Shown piece by piece: positions 28,360 to 38,042 of a stretch of 64,000 bases of DNA; position 1 is the first letter of the stretch; each line of letters starts with the position of its first letter. The position numbers and the translations under genes are program-made. Source of the DNA: Nonomuraea jabiensis (GTDB lineage: Bacteria; Actinomycetota; Actinomycetes; Streptosporangiales; Streptosporangiaceae); the NCBI RefSeq assembly GCF_014204795.1, contig NZ_JACHMB010000001.1:2418001-2482000 (forward strand). Direction: 5' to 3'. A model generated the notes under the pieces. It saw only the letters and a program-made list of their open reading frames with translations. It was not told where the DNA came from and did no database searches.

Positions 28360-29190
28360 TTATGCTGGCGCAGACCTCCGGCGTGGTGATGGCAGGATCA
28401 CAGTCAGCTCCTCCTTAATGCGGTGGAGCTGCGCGCGCCGAGGGATCTCGGCGAAGGACATGCCGAGCTCGTCGAACGGTAGGACGGCCGCCCTCCAATC
28501 CCCATCAAAATGGATTGCCGCACGCAGCGCCGGTTCCCGGTCGGGGTCGGGAACGGCCGGGAGTTCCTGGGGCAGGATGACGTTCGTGAAGCTGGCCCGC
28601 TCATCTTCAGACAGAGCCGCGCGACGCTCCGCGAGGGCTTGCTCAGCGGCCGTCCGGAACCGCGCGTACCCCTCCTCCGTTCCCTCTTCCGAGGGGACGA
28701 GCAGCAGCAGCCGGCCGGGCGGCAGAAGCCGCACGGCCTCGGTGAACTGCCAGAGCGTCGCCAGCGTCGTCCCGGCTGTGGCCAGGATGACCAAATCAGC
28801 GTACGGAAGCACTCCAGTGAGTTGCTCCCGCCAGCCGTCCTCGGGAAGTGGCAGCCGGGCCAGTTCGGTCGGCGGTGCCGTGTGCGGCATGTGCCCCACT
28901 CGGAGCAGCCGCTCTTCGTCGGAGAACACCACTTTCAGATCGAGGTCCAGGGGGCCCGTCCAGGGGGAGAGGGAGAGCGGGTCGCCAGGGTGCGGACGCA
29001 GGTACAGCACGAAGGGCTCTTGGATCAGGTCTGTGGGGATGCGCGGCCGTAGAAGCCGTTCGTGCATCCTCCTGAGGTCACCGCGGAGCTGGATTCCTTG
29101 CTTGATCATCAAGAGGAGAAAAACCGCCACAACAAGCACGAGCTGGCCTGTCGTCTGGAGGTGGAACAGTGCGCCTGCCGAAAACCTCAT
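28360..29190 (-). CDS. Membrane-anchored Rossmann-like hypothetical protein
   Basis: 276 residues. One N-terminal membrane helix (LVLVVAVFLLLMIK) is followed by RIPTDLIQEPFVLYLRPHPGDP. Later segments YADLVILATAGTTLATLW, FTEAVRLLPPGRLLLLVP and RFRTAAEQAL show an alternating strand/helix pattern. Actinobacteria hold many proteins with this 'YLRPF-x-D ... TLWE-AVRLLPP' plan, often annotated only as transferase-like or TIR/SLOG-like sensors. That relation is inferred. It sits immediately beside the DDE element. Confidence 0.6.
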   Translation of the reverse strand: MRFSAGALFHLQTTGQLVLVVAVFLLLMIKQGIQLRGDLRRMHERLLRPRIPTDLIQEPFVLYLRPHPGDPLSLSPWTGPLDLDLKVVFSDEERLLRVGHMPHTAPPTELARLPLPEDGWREQLTGVLPYADLVILATAGTTLATLWQFTEAVRLLPPGRLLLLVPSEEGTEEGYARFRTAAEQALAERRAALSEDERASFTNVILPQELPAVPDPDREPALRAAIHFDGDWRAAVLPFDELGMSFAEIPRRAQLHRIKEELTVILPSPRRRSAPA

Positions 29191-30300
29191 CCACCCATCT
29201 CAAGCAGCATGTGAATATTCATGGGGTACTCCGCCGAGCCGATCTCGTCGGCGTACCTTCAGGTCGGCGATTCCGGCTGGATCAGTGATCGGATCGGGGA
29301 CGGCGCGGAGTGGAGCCGCCTGGTCCAGGGCTTGATGGGCCCGGTGCCGGTTGGAGAACTCCGCATACTCGCGCAAGGCCCTCCGCAGAGGGCGCTCGTT
29401 CCGGAGCAGGCATTGATCCAGGAGCTCTCGACGGCACGACTGCACCCATCGCTCCATGACCGCGTTCATCCGCGGCATCCGGATACCGGTGAGCACGGTT
29501 TGGATGCCGACGTCGGCGAGGAGCTCCTCCGTCGGGGCCGGGAACTTCCCGTCCCGGTCGTGGATCAAGAAGCGCGCCCGGCAGCCTGCCTCCTCCAGAT
29601 CCATGACGAGATTCCTGATCGCCTGGGTGACCCAGGCGGCGGTTGGGTGGGCGGTGGTGCCCAGCACGCGGATGCGCCGGCTTGCGTGCTCGATGACCGC
29701 CAGAATGTACTGGCGCTGCCCGTTCAAGGTGATGGTCTCGATGAAGTCGCCGGCCAGGAGCGCATCGGCTTGCGAGCGCAGAAAGTCTGCCCACGTGAGC
29801 GACATTCGGTCAGGGGACGGGTCTATGCCTTCCTGTGTGAGGATCTCCCAGACGGTGGAGGGCGCAACCTTCATGCCGAGGGTCGCGTTCACCGTGCACC
29901 CGCCGGTACCCCCACGAGGGGTTCTCCCGGACCAACCGCAGAACGAGCAGGCGGATGGACCGCGCGGTGGGCGGACGCCCAGGTCGTTTCGGCCGACAGG
30001 TGCGGGCGTGCTGCTGCTTGAGCAGATCGCGGCGCCAGCGCAGGACGGTGTCCGGGCGAACGAGGAGCCGCAGCCGGCACAAGACCTCGCGGGGCAACGA
30101 TGACAGGAGCGCGGCAAGGAAGGCTCGGTCCTCGAGAGCGAACCCCACCCTGGTGTCCGCGCCGAGCTGCCGTTCAAGAACGGTGATCTGGTGACGCAAG
30201 GCAAGAATCTCGACGTCCTTGTCCCGATCGCCCAGCGGCAACAACCTCAGCGCGGCAAAGACGTTCGTGACGGCCAGGTAGGCCAGGCGAAGAAGCACAA
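29168..30300 (-). mobile_element. DDE (rve-type) insertion sequence, degraded
   Basis: The limits are approximate. The left end is set by homology with a second, deleted copy at 41.7 kb, beginning near TGCGCCTGCCGAAAA. The right end is just above the transposase start. I could not identify terminal inverted repeats or target duplications by eye. Confidence 0.6.
29200..30298 (-). pseudogene. Integrase-core transposase with frameshift
   Basis: The first part (LRLAYLAVTNVFAALRLLPL to ENPSWGYRRVHGE) contains the helical N-terminal domain and ends in one frame. The second continues in another from LGMKVAPSTVWEILTQEGID. The DDE triad is present: Asp in LAGDFIETITL, Asp in LIHDRDGKF and Glu in MNAVMERWVQS. 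Joining both frames near 29,888 restores ~365 residues. A single-base indel explains it; programmed slippage is less likely because no slippery run is seen. Confidence 0.75.
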
Positions 30301-30481
30301 GTGATCATCTTGCCGTTGCCCTGCCCCTTTCGAACGCCAGAGCCGGCGCATGTCGGTCGCGGTCAGGGAAGCCCGATGACCTGCACGGATGACATTATCG
30401 GCAGGGATAGGTCCGGGACTGCGCTCGGGCTGCTGCCCGAGCCCCGAGCCGATGCCGGATGGCAGTCCCGGGCGGCACCTG

Positions 30482-31445
30482 ATTCAGCTACCACTACAAG
30501 AACGTCACTGACGCCGACGGCAACCACATCTCGGCCGGGGAGCAACGCGACGTCCCATGGGTCGCCATCACCCCGGTCGTCCACGCCATACGCGTGCTTG
30601 AACGCATGGTTCCCGACGGCGAACTCCTCCTGAGCTCGGCGCACCAAGGCTTCTACGCTGGGCGCAAACGCCCTGGGGCGTTGAAGAACACCGGCCTTCG
30701 CCAGCGGATCGAGGACTTCATCGCCTGGGCGAACCGAGAGGCCCTGGCACAGGGGCTACCCGAGCAGGTCATCCCGCCGGACCCACACGGCCGCGTCGGC
30801 CTGGCCCGATTCAGGCGCACGCTCGCCTGGCACATCGCCCGCCGACCCGGCGGACTGATCGCCCTCGCTATCCAATACGGTCACGTGCGCACCGTTCTGG
30901 ATGCGCGCATCTTCAGCGGCTACGCGACCCGCAGCCGCCGCGGAATCCACAGAGTCATCGATGTCGAGACCGCTCTAGCCGCCGCCGACACCGCCGCCCA
31001 CCTGCGCGACCGCATCGCCGAGGGAGAGAAGATCTCCGGCCCAGCCGCCCGGCGCGCCCTCACCGCTGCCGCCCAAGCCCCACGATTCGAAGGGCGTCTT
31101 GTTCCACGCACCTTCGCGAAGAAGGCGTCCGCTTACCTGTCCCGCGACGGCCTGGTTCTCTTCGACAGCCCGGACGCCTGCCTGATCTGCGTCTTCAAGC
31201 GCGACAACGCACTCTGCGAACCGGGCCCCGACGCCACAGTTCCCAACCAGCCCGAGTGTCGACCCGGCTGCGGCAACGCGATCCGAACCGACAGTCACGA
31301 TGATGCCCTGCGCGCCCGCGCGGACAGAAGCGACCAACGCGCCGCCCATGCCCCCGAGCCCATGGCCAGGCGCCTCCGGACAGCTGCAGCGCGCGACCGA
31401 GCCACCGCCGACGCCCACGACACCAATTGTCGGCGTACTCGTTGA
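30482..31445 (+). pseudogene. Tyrosine recombinase C-terminal fragment
   Basis: The frame opens just after a stop near 30,480 with FSYHYKNVTDADGNHIS, already mid-domain. It runs through ARFRRTLAWHIARRPGG, IALAIQYGHV and DARIFSGYATRSRRGIHRV, the catalytic-domain pattern of large actinobacterial site-specific integrases of the multi-recombinase type. The C-terminus carries CLICVFKRDNALCEP, matching their zinc-binding tail. The N-terminal half is missing. A shorter start at 30,594 could still be translated. Confidence 0.65.
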
Positions 31446-31684
31446 TGTGCAGAGGTGAGTACGAGTAAACGCGCAGAGCTGTCAGGGGGAAGGTTTCGCT
31501 GGTCATGCCGTCCGATGGTTTGTCGTCGAGACTGGCTCGGCTTGACGGTTGGTTTCGAGCGCGGTCCCTTTGTTCGCTGCCATCCGGCGCGATGCCCGCC
31601 AGGCCGCTGGCCCGTACGACCATGCCAATTCGGCGGATCGGCGTATGCGCATATGAGCACGGCAGGCTGGGTAGCACGCTGCGA

Positions 31685-32893
31685 ATGGAGTCAACTCCGG
31701 CATCCGGGCCGAGGCGCCGGTTCATCACTCTCCTGATCACCGTTCTGCTGCTCGGCATCACCGAGTCCATGATCGGGCCCTACCTCGTCCTGTTCGGCGC
31801 CGAACGACTGCGGTTATCCGCACTGGAGATCGGCGTCTTCGTCTCACTGACAGCGATCAGCGGCATGGCCACCAGCGTCTGGCTCGGCCGCCGCTACGAT
31901 CACCGCCCCGGCCGGTGGCCGGCGGTGCTGGCCGCGTCGCTGGCGGGGACGGGGTACCTGCTGCTCCTGGCGACGCCGCCCTATCCGCTGCTGCTCCTCA
32001 TAGGCGTGGTGTTCCTCGGTGCGGGCAGCGCCGTGTTCCCGCAGCTCTTCGCCCTCGCCAAGAGCCACGCGGACGGGGTAGCGGCAAGACCCGGCGGCGG
32101 CACACCCGTCCTGCGCTCGGCGTGGTCGCTCGCCTGGGCGATCGGCCCGCTGGCGGGCGGCGCGCTGCTGGCCGGCCCCGGCTACTCCGGGGTCCTCGCG
32201 GCCACCGCCTGCGGGTTTTGCCTGGTGGTCGTGGCCGTGCTCCGAGTGGATGTCCGCCCACCGGTGGCGGCCCGGCCTGCCGAGGCGAGCAGAGACCGGC
32301 CACTCACCTCGCGAGCCGTCGCGCTGTCGATCGCCGGCTTCACCCTGTTCCACGTCGCGATGTTCTCGGGTGCGGTGGTGCTGCCGCTCTATGTCACCGA
32401 GGTGCTGCACAGCTCGCCGGGAGGCGTGGGTTGGATGTTCAGCGTCTGCGCCGCGGCCGAGATCCCCGCGGCGCTCGCCCTGCTGCTGGCGCCGGACCGC
32501 TGGAGGCAGCGCATGATCCTGATCGGCATGGGACTCATGTTCGCCTACTTCGCGCTTGTGGCGGCGTTCACCGGCATCGTGGCTCTGGTGATCGTCCACA
32601 TCGCCCGAGGTGTCGCCATCGCGGTCGTGGGCGCGCTGGGCATCAGCCATATACAGGACCTGCTCCCGACCGCCCCAGGACGGGCCACCACGTTGTTCGC
32701 CAACTCCGCGACGGCCGGCTCACTCGTGTCGGGCATCGCCGCCGGCGGCATCTCCCACGCCCTCGGCTATCGCGCGGCCCTGCTTGTCTGCGCCGTGCTC
32801 AGCGCCCTGGCGTGGCTGCTGTTCCTCCTCACACAGCGTCGAGCGCCGGTTGAGACGAACAATTCCATCACCGAGCCGGCGTCACCACGCTGA
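31685..32893 (+). CDS. MFS sugar-efflux-type transporter
   Basis: About 402 residues with 12 predicted helices. RRRFITLLITVLLLGITESM opens the first helix, WLGRRYDHRPGRWP is the loop-2 basic motif, and the layout resembles the sugar efflux (SET) branch of the MFS. Upstream in-frame starts at 31,505 and 31,622 add a non-membrane leader and are less likely. It lies between a broken recombinase and a coiled-coil gene that normally neighbour each other, so it may be cargo or a later insertion. Confidence 0.8.
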   Translation: MESTPASGPRRRFITLLITVLLLGITESMIGPYLVLFGAERLRLSALEIGVFVSLTAISGMATSVWLGRRYDHRPGRWPAVLAASLAGTGYLLLLATPPYPLLLLIGVVFLGAGSAVFPQLFALAKSHADGVAARPGGGTPVLRSAWSLAWAIGPLAGGALLAGPGYSGVLAATACGFCLVVVAVLRVDVRPPVAARPAEASRDRPLTSRAVALSIAGFTLFHVAMFSGAVVLPLYVTEVLHSSPGGVGWMFSVCAAAEIPAALALLLAPDRWRQRMILIGMGLMFAYFALVAAFTGIVALVIVHIARGVAIAVVGALGISHIQDLLPTAPGRATTLFANSATAGSLVSGIAAGGISHALGYRAALLVCAVLSALAWLLFLLTQRRAPVETNNSITEPASPR

Positions 32894-33553
<660 letters not shown>

Positions 33554-33559
33554 ACACAA

Positions 33560-33899
33560 ATACTTGACAGGGAGCTTGGCATCGGCGCGTTCTTGCAGGC
33601 CCGCCCACCACGTCCGCCCGCACACCGGGCAGCGCGATCGCAACCGCCGCTGCTGAACCTCCCGGTTGGTCGGGCCCCGGCCGGCGCCCTGGGCAGTGAG
33701 CTCCTCCACCACCGCGGCGTATGCGGCGCTGGAGCGCCGCAGCTCGCGCCACTGCTGCGCTCGACATGCGGGCGAGCAATATCGTCGCGACGACCGCGAG
33801 TCCTCCGGCAGTGGAAGACCGCAGTTCGCACACGTCCGAATAGCCGGGCGCTGGCCACGCCACCGATTGTCGCAAGCCGATCCTCCACTGACACGTGAT
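33560..33899 (-). pseudogene. Zinc-ribbon protein remnant
   Basis: The - strand frame gives RTCANCGLPLPEDSRS then RRYCSPACRAQQWREL, and later SRCPVCGRTWWAGLQERADA. These are two Cys4-type ribbons of the FCS/'YCSPACR' kind. The frame is closed by TGA at the 5' side without a good start, and the third ribbon's second half runs into the antisense of the coiled-coil gene. So both ends seem lost. Confidence 0.5.
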
Positions 33900-33983
33900 C
33901 AACGATTTCCTGGAGAACCTTCAACAGTGCTGAACCGGGAACTCGAAGCCGCGAGCGGACAGTAGTGATACGTGGATATATCA

Positions 33984-34565
33984 ATGCGTGCCCGGATTCG
34001 CGATGGGGACCAGGCGGCCTTCGCTCAGCTCTTCGACGCATACGCCAAGGCCGTCTACAACCATGCCTTCCGCCTGACCGCCACCTGGTCGGAGGCAGAG
34101 GACGTCATGGCGCTGACGTTCCTCGAGGCCTGGCGGTTACGAGGCAAGATCGACGCCGAGGGCGGCTCATTGCGGCCATGGCTGCTGGGCATCGCGACCA
34201 ACGTGGCACGCAACACCAGGCGAGCCGCTCGCCGGCACGACGACGCGCTGGCCAGGATGCCCAGAGGTGAGTCCGTACCCGACTTCGCCGACGAGGTGGT
34301 CGGGCGCATCGACGACGCTGAGCGGCTGTCCGCGATCAAGCAGGCGTACGGCAGGCTGCGCAGGCAGGAGCAGGATGTCGTCGCTCTGTGCGTCTGGGCC
34401 GGGCTCGACTACGCCGAGGCCGCCGAGGCGCTGGGCGTTCCGGTGGGTACGGTCCGATCCCGCCTGTCGAGAGCCCGCAGAAAACTCGCGGAGTGGGGGG
34501 AACTCCCCGCCACGACTCGACAGGTAATAGGTGACCGAGGCCCCGCCAAGGAGGAGATCCGATGA
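33984..34565 (+). CDS. ECF RNA polymerase sigma factor
   Basis: 193 residues. Region 2: QAAFAQLFDAYAKAVYNHAF, SEAEDVMALTFLEAWR and RPWLLGIATNVARNTRR. Region 4: QDVVALCVWAGLDYAEAAEA and [17 protein letters not shown]. The stop overlaps the start of the membrane partner (ATGA). A GTG 12 bases upstream is an alternative start. Confidence 0.9.
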   Translation: MRARIRDGDQAAFAQLFDAYAKAVYNHAFRLTATWSEAEDVMALTFLEAWRLRGKIDAEGGSLRPWLLGIATNVARNTRRAARRHDDALARMPRGESVPDFADEVVGRIDDAERLSAIKQAYGRLRRQEQDVVALCVWAGLDYAEAAEALGVPVGTVRSRLSRARRKLAEWGELPATTRQVIGDRGPAKEEIR

Positions 34566-35131
34566 ACATGCCGGCTGAGCGCGATCTTCCCGAGGGCCGT
34601 CACCAACTGCTCAAGGAGTTCGTGATGACCGAGATCGAGAAGACGCCCCGCACCCGAATATCCCGTTTCAAGCTACTCGCCCCCGTCGGCGCGCTCGCCG
34701 CCGCCGCAGCCGTGGCCGCCCCGCTGTTGCTCGGCAGCCCCGCGTACGCGGTGGACAAGACGCCCGATGGGCTGATCGACATCACCATCAACGAGGCCAA
34801 GGACCCCGCCAAGCTCCAGGCCGACCTGCAGGCGCTGGGTGCGAAGGTAGTGGTCAGCTACGTGCCCAACGGCAAAAAGTGCGGCCCCGAACCACGCGCC
34901 GCCCGCTTCCTGAGCAAGGAGGAGGCGCCTCTGGCGGTGTTCCCCCCGCCCGAGAGCCACGACGCTGCGTTCGTGATCGACCCCAAGGTGATCAAGGAAG
35001 GACAGACCGGCGTGCTGGAGTTCAGCGTCAGCGACGACGAGAAAGTCGCCGGCATCTGGGCCCGAGTCGCCGAGGGCCCGGTGGCCGACTGCCAGTTGGT
35101 CGACACCACGGGCGCCCCGCTCTCGCACTGA
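34562..35131 (+). CDS. Membrane/secreted partner of ECF sigma factor
   Basis: 189 residues. A cytoplasmic head (DLPEGRHQLLKEFVMTEI) is typical of CU044-like sigma partners. One helix follows (LLAPVGALAAAAAVAAPLLL), then a short exported domain of ~120 residues with two Cys (KKCGPEPR, VADCQLVD), smaller than the 27-kb paralogue. Translational coupling to the sigma gene argues for regulation of, or by, that sigma factor. A hairpin terminator follows. Confidence 0.75.
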   Translation: MNMPAERDLPEGRHQLLKEFVMTEIEKTPRTRISRFKLLAPVGALAAAAAVAAPLLLGSPAYAVDKTPDGLIDITINEAKDPAKLQADLQALGAKVVVSYVPNGKKCGPEPRAARFLSKEEAPLAVFPPPESHDAAFVIDPKVIKEGQTGVLEFSVSDDEKVAGIWARVAEGPVADCQLVDTTGAPLSH

Positions 35132-35190
35132 TCTGCCCGCCCCGGCAGACCGTCTGAAGGCCATCCCCATACGGGGGCGTCTGCCGTGAT

Positions 35191-35231
35191 GTCTGCTGCC
35201 CGTCGTGCACGCAGCATGACGGGCAGCAGAC
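35191..35231 (+). terminator. Strong hairpin after sigma/partner operon
   Basis: GTCTGCTGCCCGTC pairs with GACGGGCAGCAGAC, a perfect 14-bp stem with a 13-base loop that can pair further (TGC/GCA). It starts 60 bases after the stop. Confidence 0.75.
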
Positions 35232-35281
35232 AATTGATGCCGAGCGCCCGTCTGGGCCAGGGACTTCGCGACCGAGCGGGT

Positions 35282-35652
35282 CACCTCCTACGCGCGGGGC
35301 TCGGCACGGACGTGGGCGCGGCACCAGCCTGTCGATACTGAAGACCATGGACGAGACCTACAAGTTCGGCGCGCAGATCAAATACCCGATGGACGGGATC
35401 AAGCTCTTCTACCTGGCCACGCTGGGCGCGGCCGCCGCCATGGGGCTGGAGGGCGTGATCGGTTCGCTCCAGCGCGGGCACGAGGCCGATTTTGTGGTGC
35501 TCGACCCGGCCGCCGCTCCGGTCCTGGCCTACCGTACGCGCGAGAGCCGGGTCATCAGCGATGTCCTGTTCGCGCTGGCCCTGCTCGGCGATGACCGCGC
35601 GGTGACGGCGACCTACGTGGGCGGCCGGCTCGTCCACGAACGACAGCAGTGA
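35282..35652 (+). pseudogene. Guanine deaminase C-terminal remnant
   Basis: HLLRAGLGTDVG, the metal-binding Asp motif of guanine deaminase, is followed after a frameshift by GTSLSILKTMDETYK. It then runs through KLFYLATLGAAAAMGLEG, GHEADFVVLDPAAAPVLA and LLGDDRAVTATYVGGR. The N-terminal metal-binding HxH region and most of the barrel are gone. An ATG at 35,347 could yield a 101-residue inactive product. Confidence 0.75.
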
Positions 35653-35748
35653 CCTGTCCTCTCACGGAGCACGGATCCCGGGATGGCCCGCCGAATTCGG
35701 GTGCTGGAACAGGCCGGTGCGGGAGAAGATCAGCACCGGACCCGAGAA

Positions 35749-36480
35749 TCAGCGACGTGTGCCGGACAAGATCGCATAAGCGCGGCTTCCAGTCGCAGTT
35801 GACCAGTCGCGTGAGGCGAGCAGTGCGGGGTCGGCCAATTCGGCCGCGGCCTCCAGGGTGGGCCGTTCGATCCGCACATCGCCGAACCCAGCTTCCGCAA
35901 GGATCTCGGCGTAGGTGCTGATGGGCCAATAGTGGGTGGTGATCTCCCGCCCCGTCCCGTCCCCGAAGGGGAAGGTCACCAGGTCGCCCTCGCGAGGGCG
36001 CTGTGTCGGGAGGAGATCGATCTCGCGGTCGCGGTCCAGGATGACGAAGCGCGCTCCAGGGCGTAGCGTCCTGGCGATCTCGGCGACCAGATCTCGCATG
36101 GCTTCCCGCGAAGGCATCCCCACCAGAAGGAACGCGCAGTAGGCGGCCCTCATGGAACCAGCCTCGACGAAGTTCAGCCGGTGCCCCTCCGCCTGGTGAT
36201 AGGTCACCGCGGGGTGAGGATGATCCCGGCGCGCTATCTCCAGCATGGCGGCTGAGGAGTCGACCGCTACGACCGGGGTCGCGAACCGCCGGGCCACCTC
36301 TGCGGCGACATCGCCGTGCCCGCACCCGACGTCCAGGACCGGGCCCGGCTCGCCCTCGGCTCCCAGATCCAGGGCCCGGAACAGGAAGGGGTATCCAAGC
36401 AACCAGTTCCAGTCGCGGCTGCTCCAGGCGGTGAACGCAGCGGCGATCTCGGGATCCTCGAAGGGATTGGCTATCTTCAC
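35749..36480 (-). CDS. SAM-dependent methyltransferase
   Basis: 243 residues from GTG 36,480 (preceded by CTGAAG). Class I fold: motif I VLDVGCGHGDVAAEVA, acidic end of strand 2 VVAVDSSAAML, and RTLRPGARFVILDRD. The C-terminus EILAEAGFGDVRIERP is typical of UbiE/Methyltransf_11-like enzymes. It is last in a co-directional run with a FAD oxidase, a ligase and pterin enzymes, and would fit as a tailoring methyltransferase there. The 103-base gap before it may hold its own promoter. Confidence 0.8.
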   Translation of the reverse strand: MKIANPFEDPEIAAAFTAWSSRDWNWLLGYPFLFRALDLGAEGEPGPVLDVGCGHGDVAAEVARRFATPVVAVDSSAAMLEIARRDHPHPAVTYHQAEGHRLNFVEAGSMRAAYCAFLLVGMPSREAMRDLVAEIARTLRPGARFVILDRDREIDLLPTQRPREGDLVTFPFGDGTGREITTHYWPISTYAEILAEAGFGDVRIERPTLEAAAELADPALLASRDWSTATGSRAYAILSGTRR

Positions 36481-36583
36481 CGCTTCAGACAAGCACGTCC
36501 GTACGGAGATCAAAGTGTGGAGGCGGCCGGACACGGTAAAAGTTCCACCGAAGACCGTGAAGGCCGCATCCGACCGGAGTGTG

Positions 36584-38008
36584 CTATCTGCCGCGGAGCC
36601 CTTGGTGGTGCAGTCCATGCGGATGATGGAAGAGATCGTCCGGGTCATAGCGGGCTTTGACCGCCCTTAGCCGGTCAAGATGCTCGCCATAGTACGCACG
36701 GGCCCAGTCGGGTCGCCGCGGCGACAGGTGGTTCTGGTACGAGTGGCCGGATGCCCATGGCCGCAGGGCATGCCACAGACCGGCCACCCAGTCTCGTGCG
36801 GCCAGCACCGCGGCGAGCCCCGCGGCCGGCGGAATGACGGCCTGGTACCAGCTCCCGAAGAGACAGGCTCGATGCGCCCACGCCGTTCCCGGCGTTCGCC
36901 CGAGCGCGCCCCCCTGGCGTTCCAGGGCGGCGAGCCTGGTGCTGTCCGACGCTTCGATCATCTTGCTCACCAGCACGTCCACGGCCTTCGGGGGGAGTGG
37001 GCGGAACAGCTGGTGGTCCTCCGTGTAGATGAAGGGCGCTTGACCGCCGCCGTCGAAAAGCTTCTGCTTCTTGAGGAATTCGATCGAGGGAGCATAACGG
37101 GATCGGTGGGACCGTACGGTGTCCGGCTTGCCCAGGACGGTGATGAGGCGTTCGACCAGCGGCACACCCTCCCCAGGGGGGCCGCACCAGACGGCGATCA
37201 CCCGCACGTGCGCGGGCTTTGTCAGCAGGCGGACCTGGGTGAACATCTGGTCGGGCAGGGCCAGGGCCCACTCCTGCCAGCCGAGGATGGCCTGGGAGGC
37301 TCGCCCTGGCGCCCAGTCGAGGAGAAATGTGCACACTTCCGGCGCCGGGTGCGTGTCGAAGACCAGTGAGGTGACCACGCCGAAGTTGCCCGTGCCCGCG
37401 CCGCGCAGCGCGAAGAACAGGTCGGGATGGGAGTCGGGGCCACAGGTCACCAGGCCGGCGTCGGCGAGCACGACGGTGGCTTCGCGGAGATTGTCCAGGG
37501 TGAGGCCGTACGCGCGGCCTACGGTGCCGATGCCACCGCCGAGCGTCAGCCCCGCGATGCCGACGCCAGGGCAGGTGCCGACCGGCAGGATCCTGTCGTG
37601 TTCGTCGAGTGCCTGGGTCACCTCTCCGCTCGTGGCGCCCGCGCCCACTCGCGCCTCGCTGCCCTCCACGGAGACGTCCTTCATCGCGGACACGTCGATG
37701 ACCAGACCGGATCCCGTCGAGTAGCCGGTGTAACTGTGACCGCCCGAGCGGGGGTGGGGGGTGAGACGGTGGCGCCGGGCGAACTCCACGGCGGCGCGTA
37801 CGTCCTGCTCGTCGGCACAGGACACGACCCCGGCCGGCCGGACCAGGGCGAAGCGGGGATCGGCGACTTGGCGCGCTTGTTCGTATCCGGCTTCGTCCGG
37901 CAGGAAGACCCTGCCCCGTACTTGGGCGCGCAGCGTCGCCCAGTCCCCCGCTGCGGGACGGCGGTTCGCTGGCGCCCGCGTGTGCGCCGGAGAAGTCACC
38001 GGTGTCAT
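36584..38008 (-). CDS. BBE-type FAD-linked oxidase
   Basis: 474 residues. The FAD_binding_4 domain has the His for covalent flavin in HPRSGGHSYTGYS and a Cys in PVGTCPGVGIAG, the two residues used for bicovalent flavinylation in the berberine-bridge family. GGGIGTVGRAYGLTLDN and RGAGTGNFGVVT are intact. The C-terminal BBE motif is YDPDDLFHHPHGL. Such enzymes catalyse oxidative ring closures or oxidise alcohols, sugars or aromatic intermediates in natural-product pathways. It follows the adenylate-forming ligase by 34 bases. Confidence 0.85.
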   Translation of the reverse strand: MTPVTSPAHTRAPANRRPAAGDWATLRAQVRGRVFLPDEAGYEQARQVADPRFALVRPAGVVSCADEQDVRAAVEFARRHRLTPHPRSGGHSYTGYSTGSGLVIDVSAMKDVSVEGSEARVGAGATSGEVTQALDEHDRILPVGTCPGVGIAGLTLGGGIGTVGRAYGLTLDNLREATVVLADAGLVTCGPDSHPDLFFALRGAGTGNFGVVTSLVFDTHPAPEVCTFLLDWAPGRASQAILGWQEWALALPDQMFTQVRLLTKPAHVRVIAVWCGPPGEGVPLVERLITVLGKPDTVRSHRSRYAPSIEFLKKQKLFDGGGQAPFIYTEDHQLFRPLPPKAVDVLVSKMIEASDSTRLAALERQGGALGRTPGTAWAHRACLFGSWYQAVIPPAAGLAAVLAARDWVAGLWHALRPWASGHSYQNHLSPRRPDWARAYYGEHLDRLRAVKARYDPDDLFHHPHGLHHQGLRGR

Positions 38009-38042
38009 GGGACTCGGCCGTGCGCCCTGATGGGGCGGTGGT

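Noticed and set aside
31195..31770. - strand frames around the start of the MFS gene
   Set aside because: Compositional shadows of the recombinase fragment and MFS leader, without domains.
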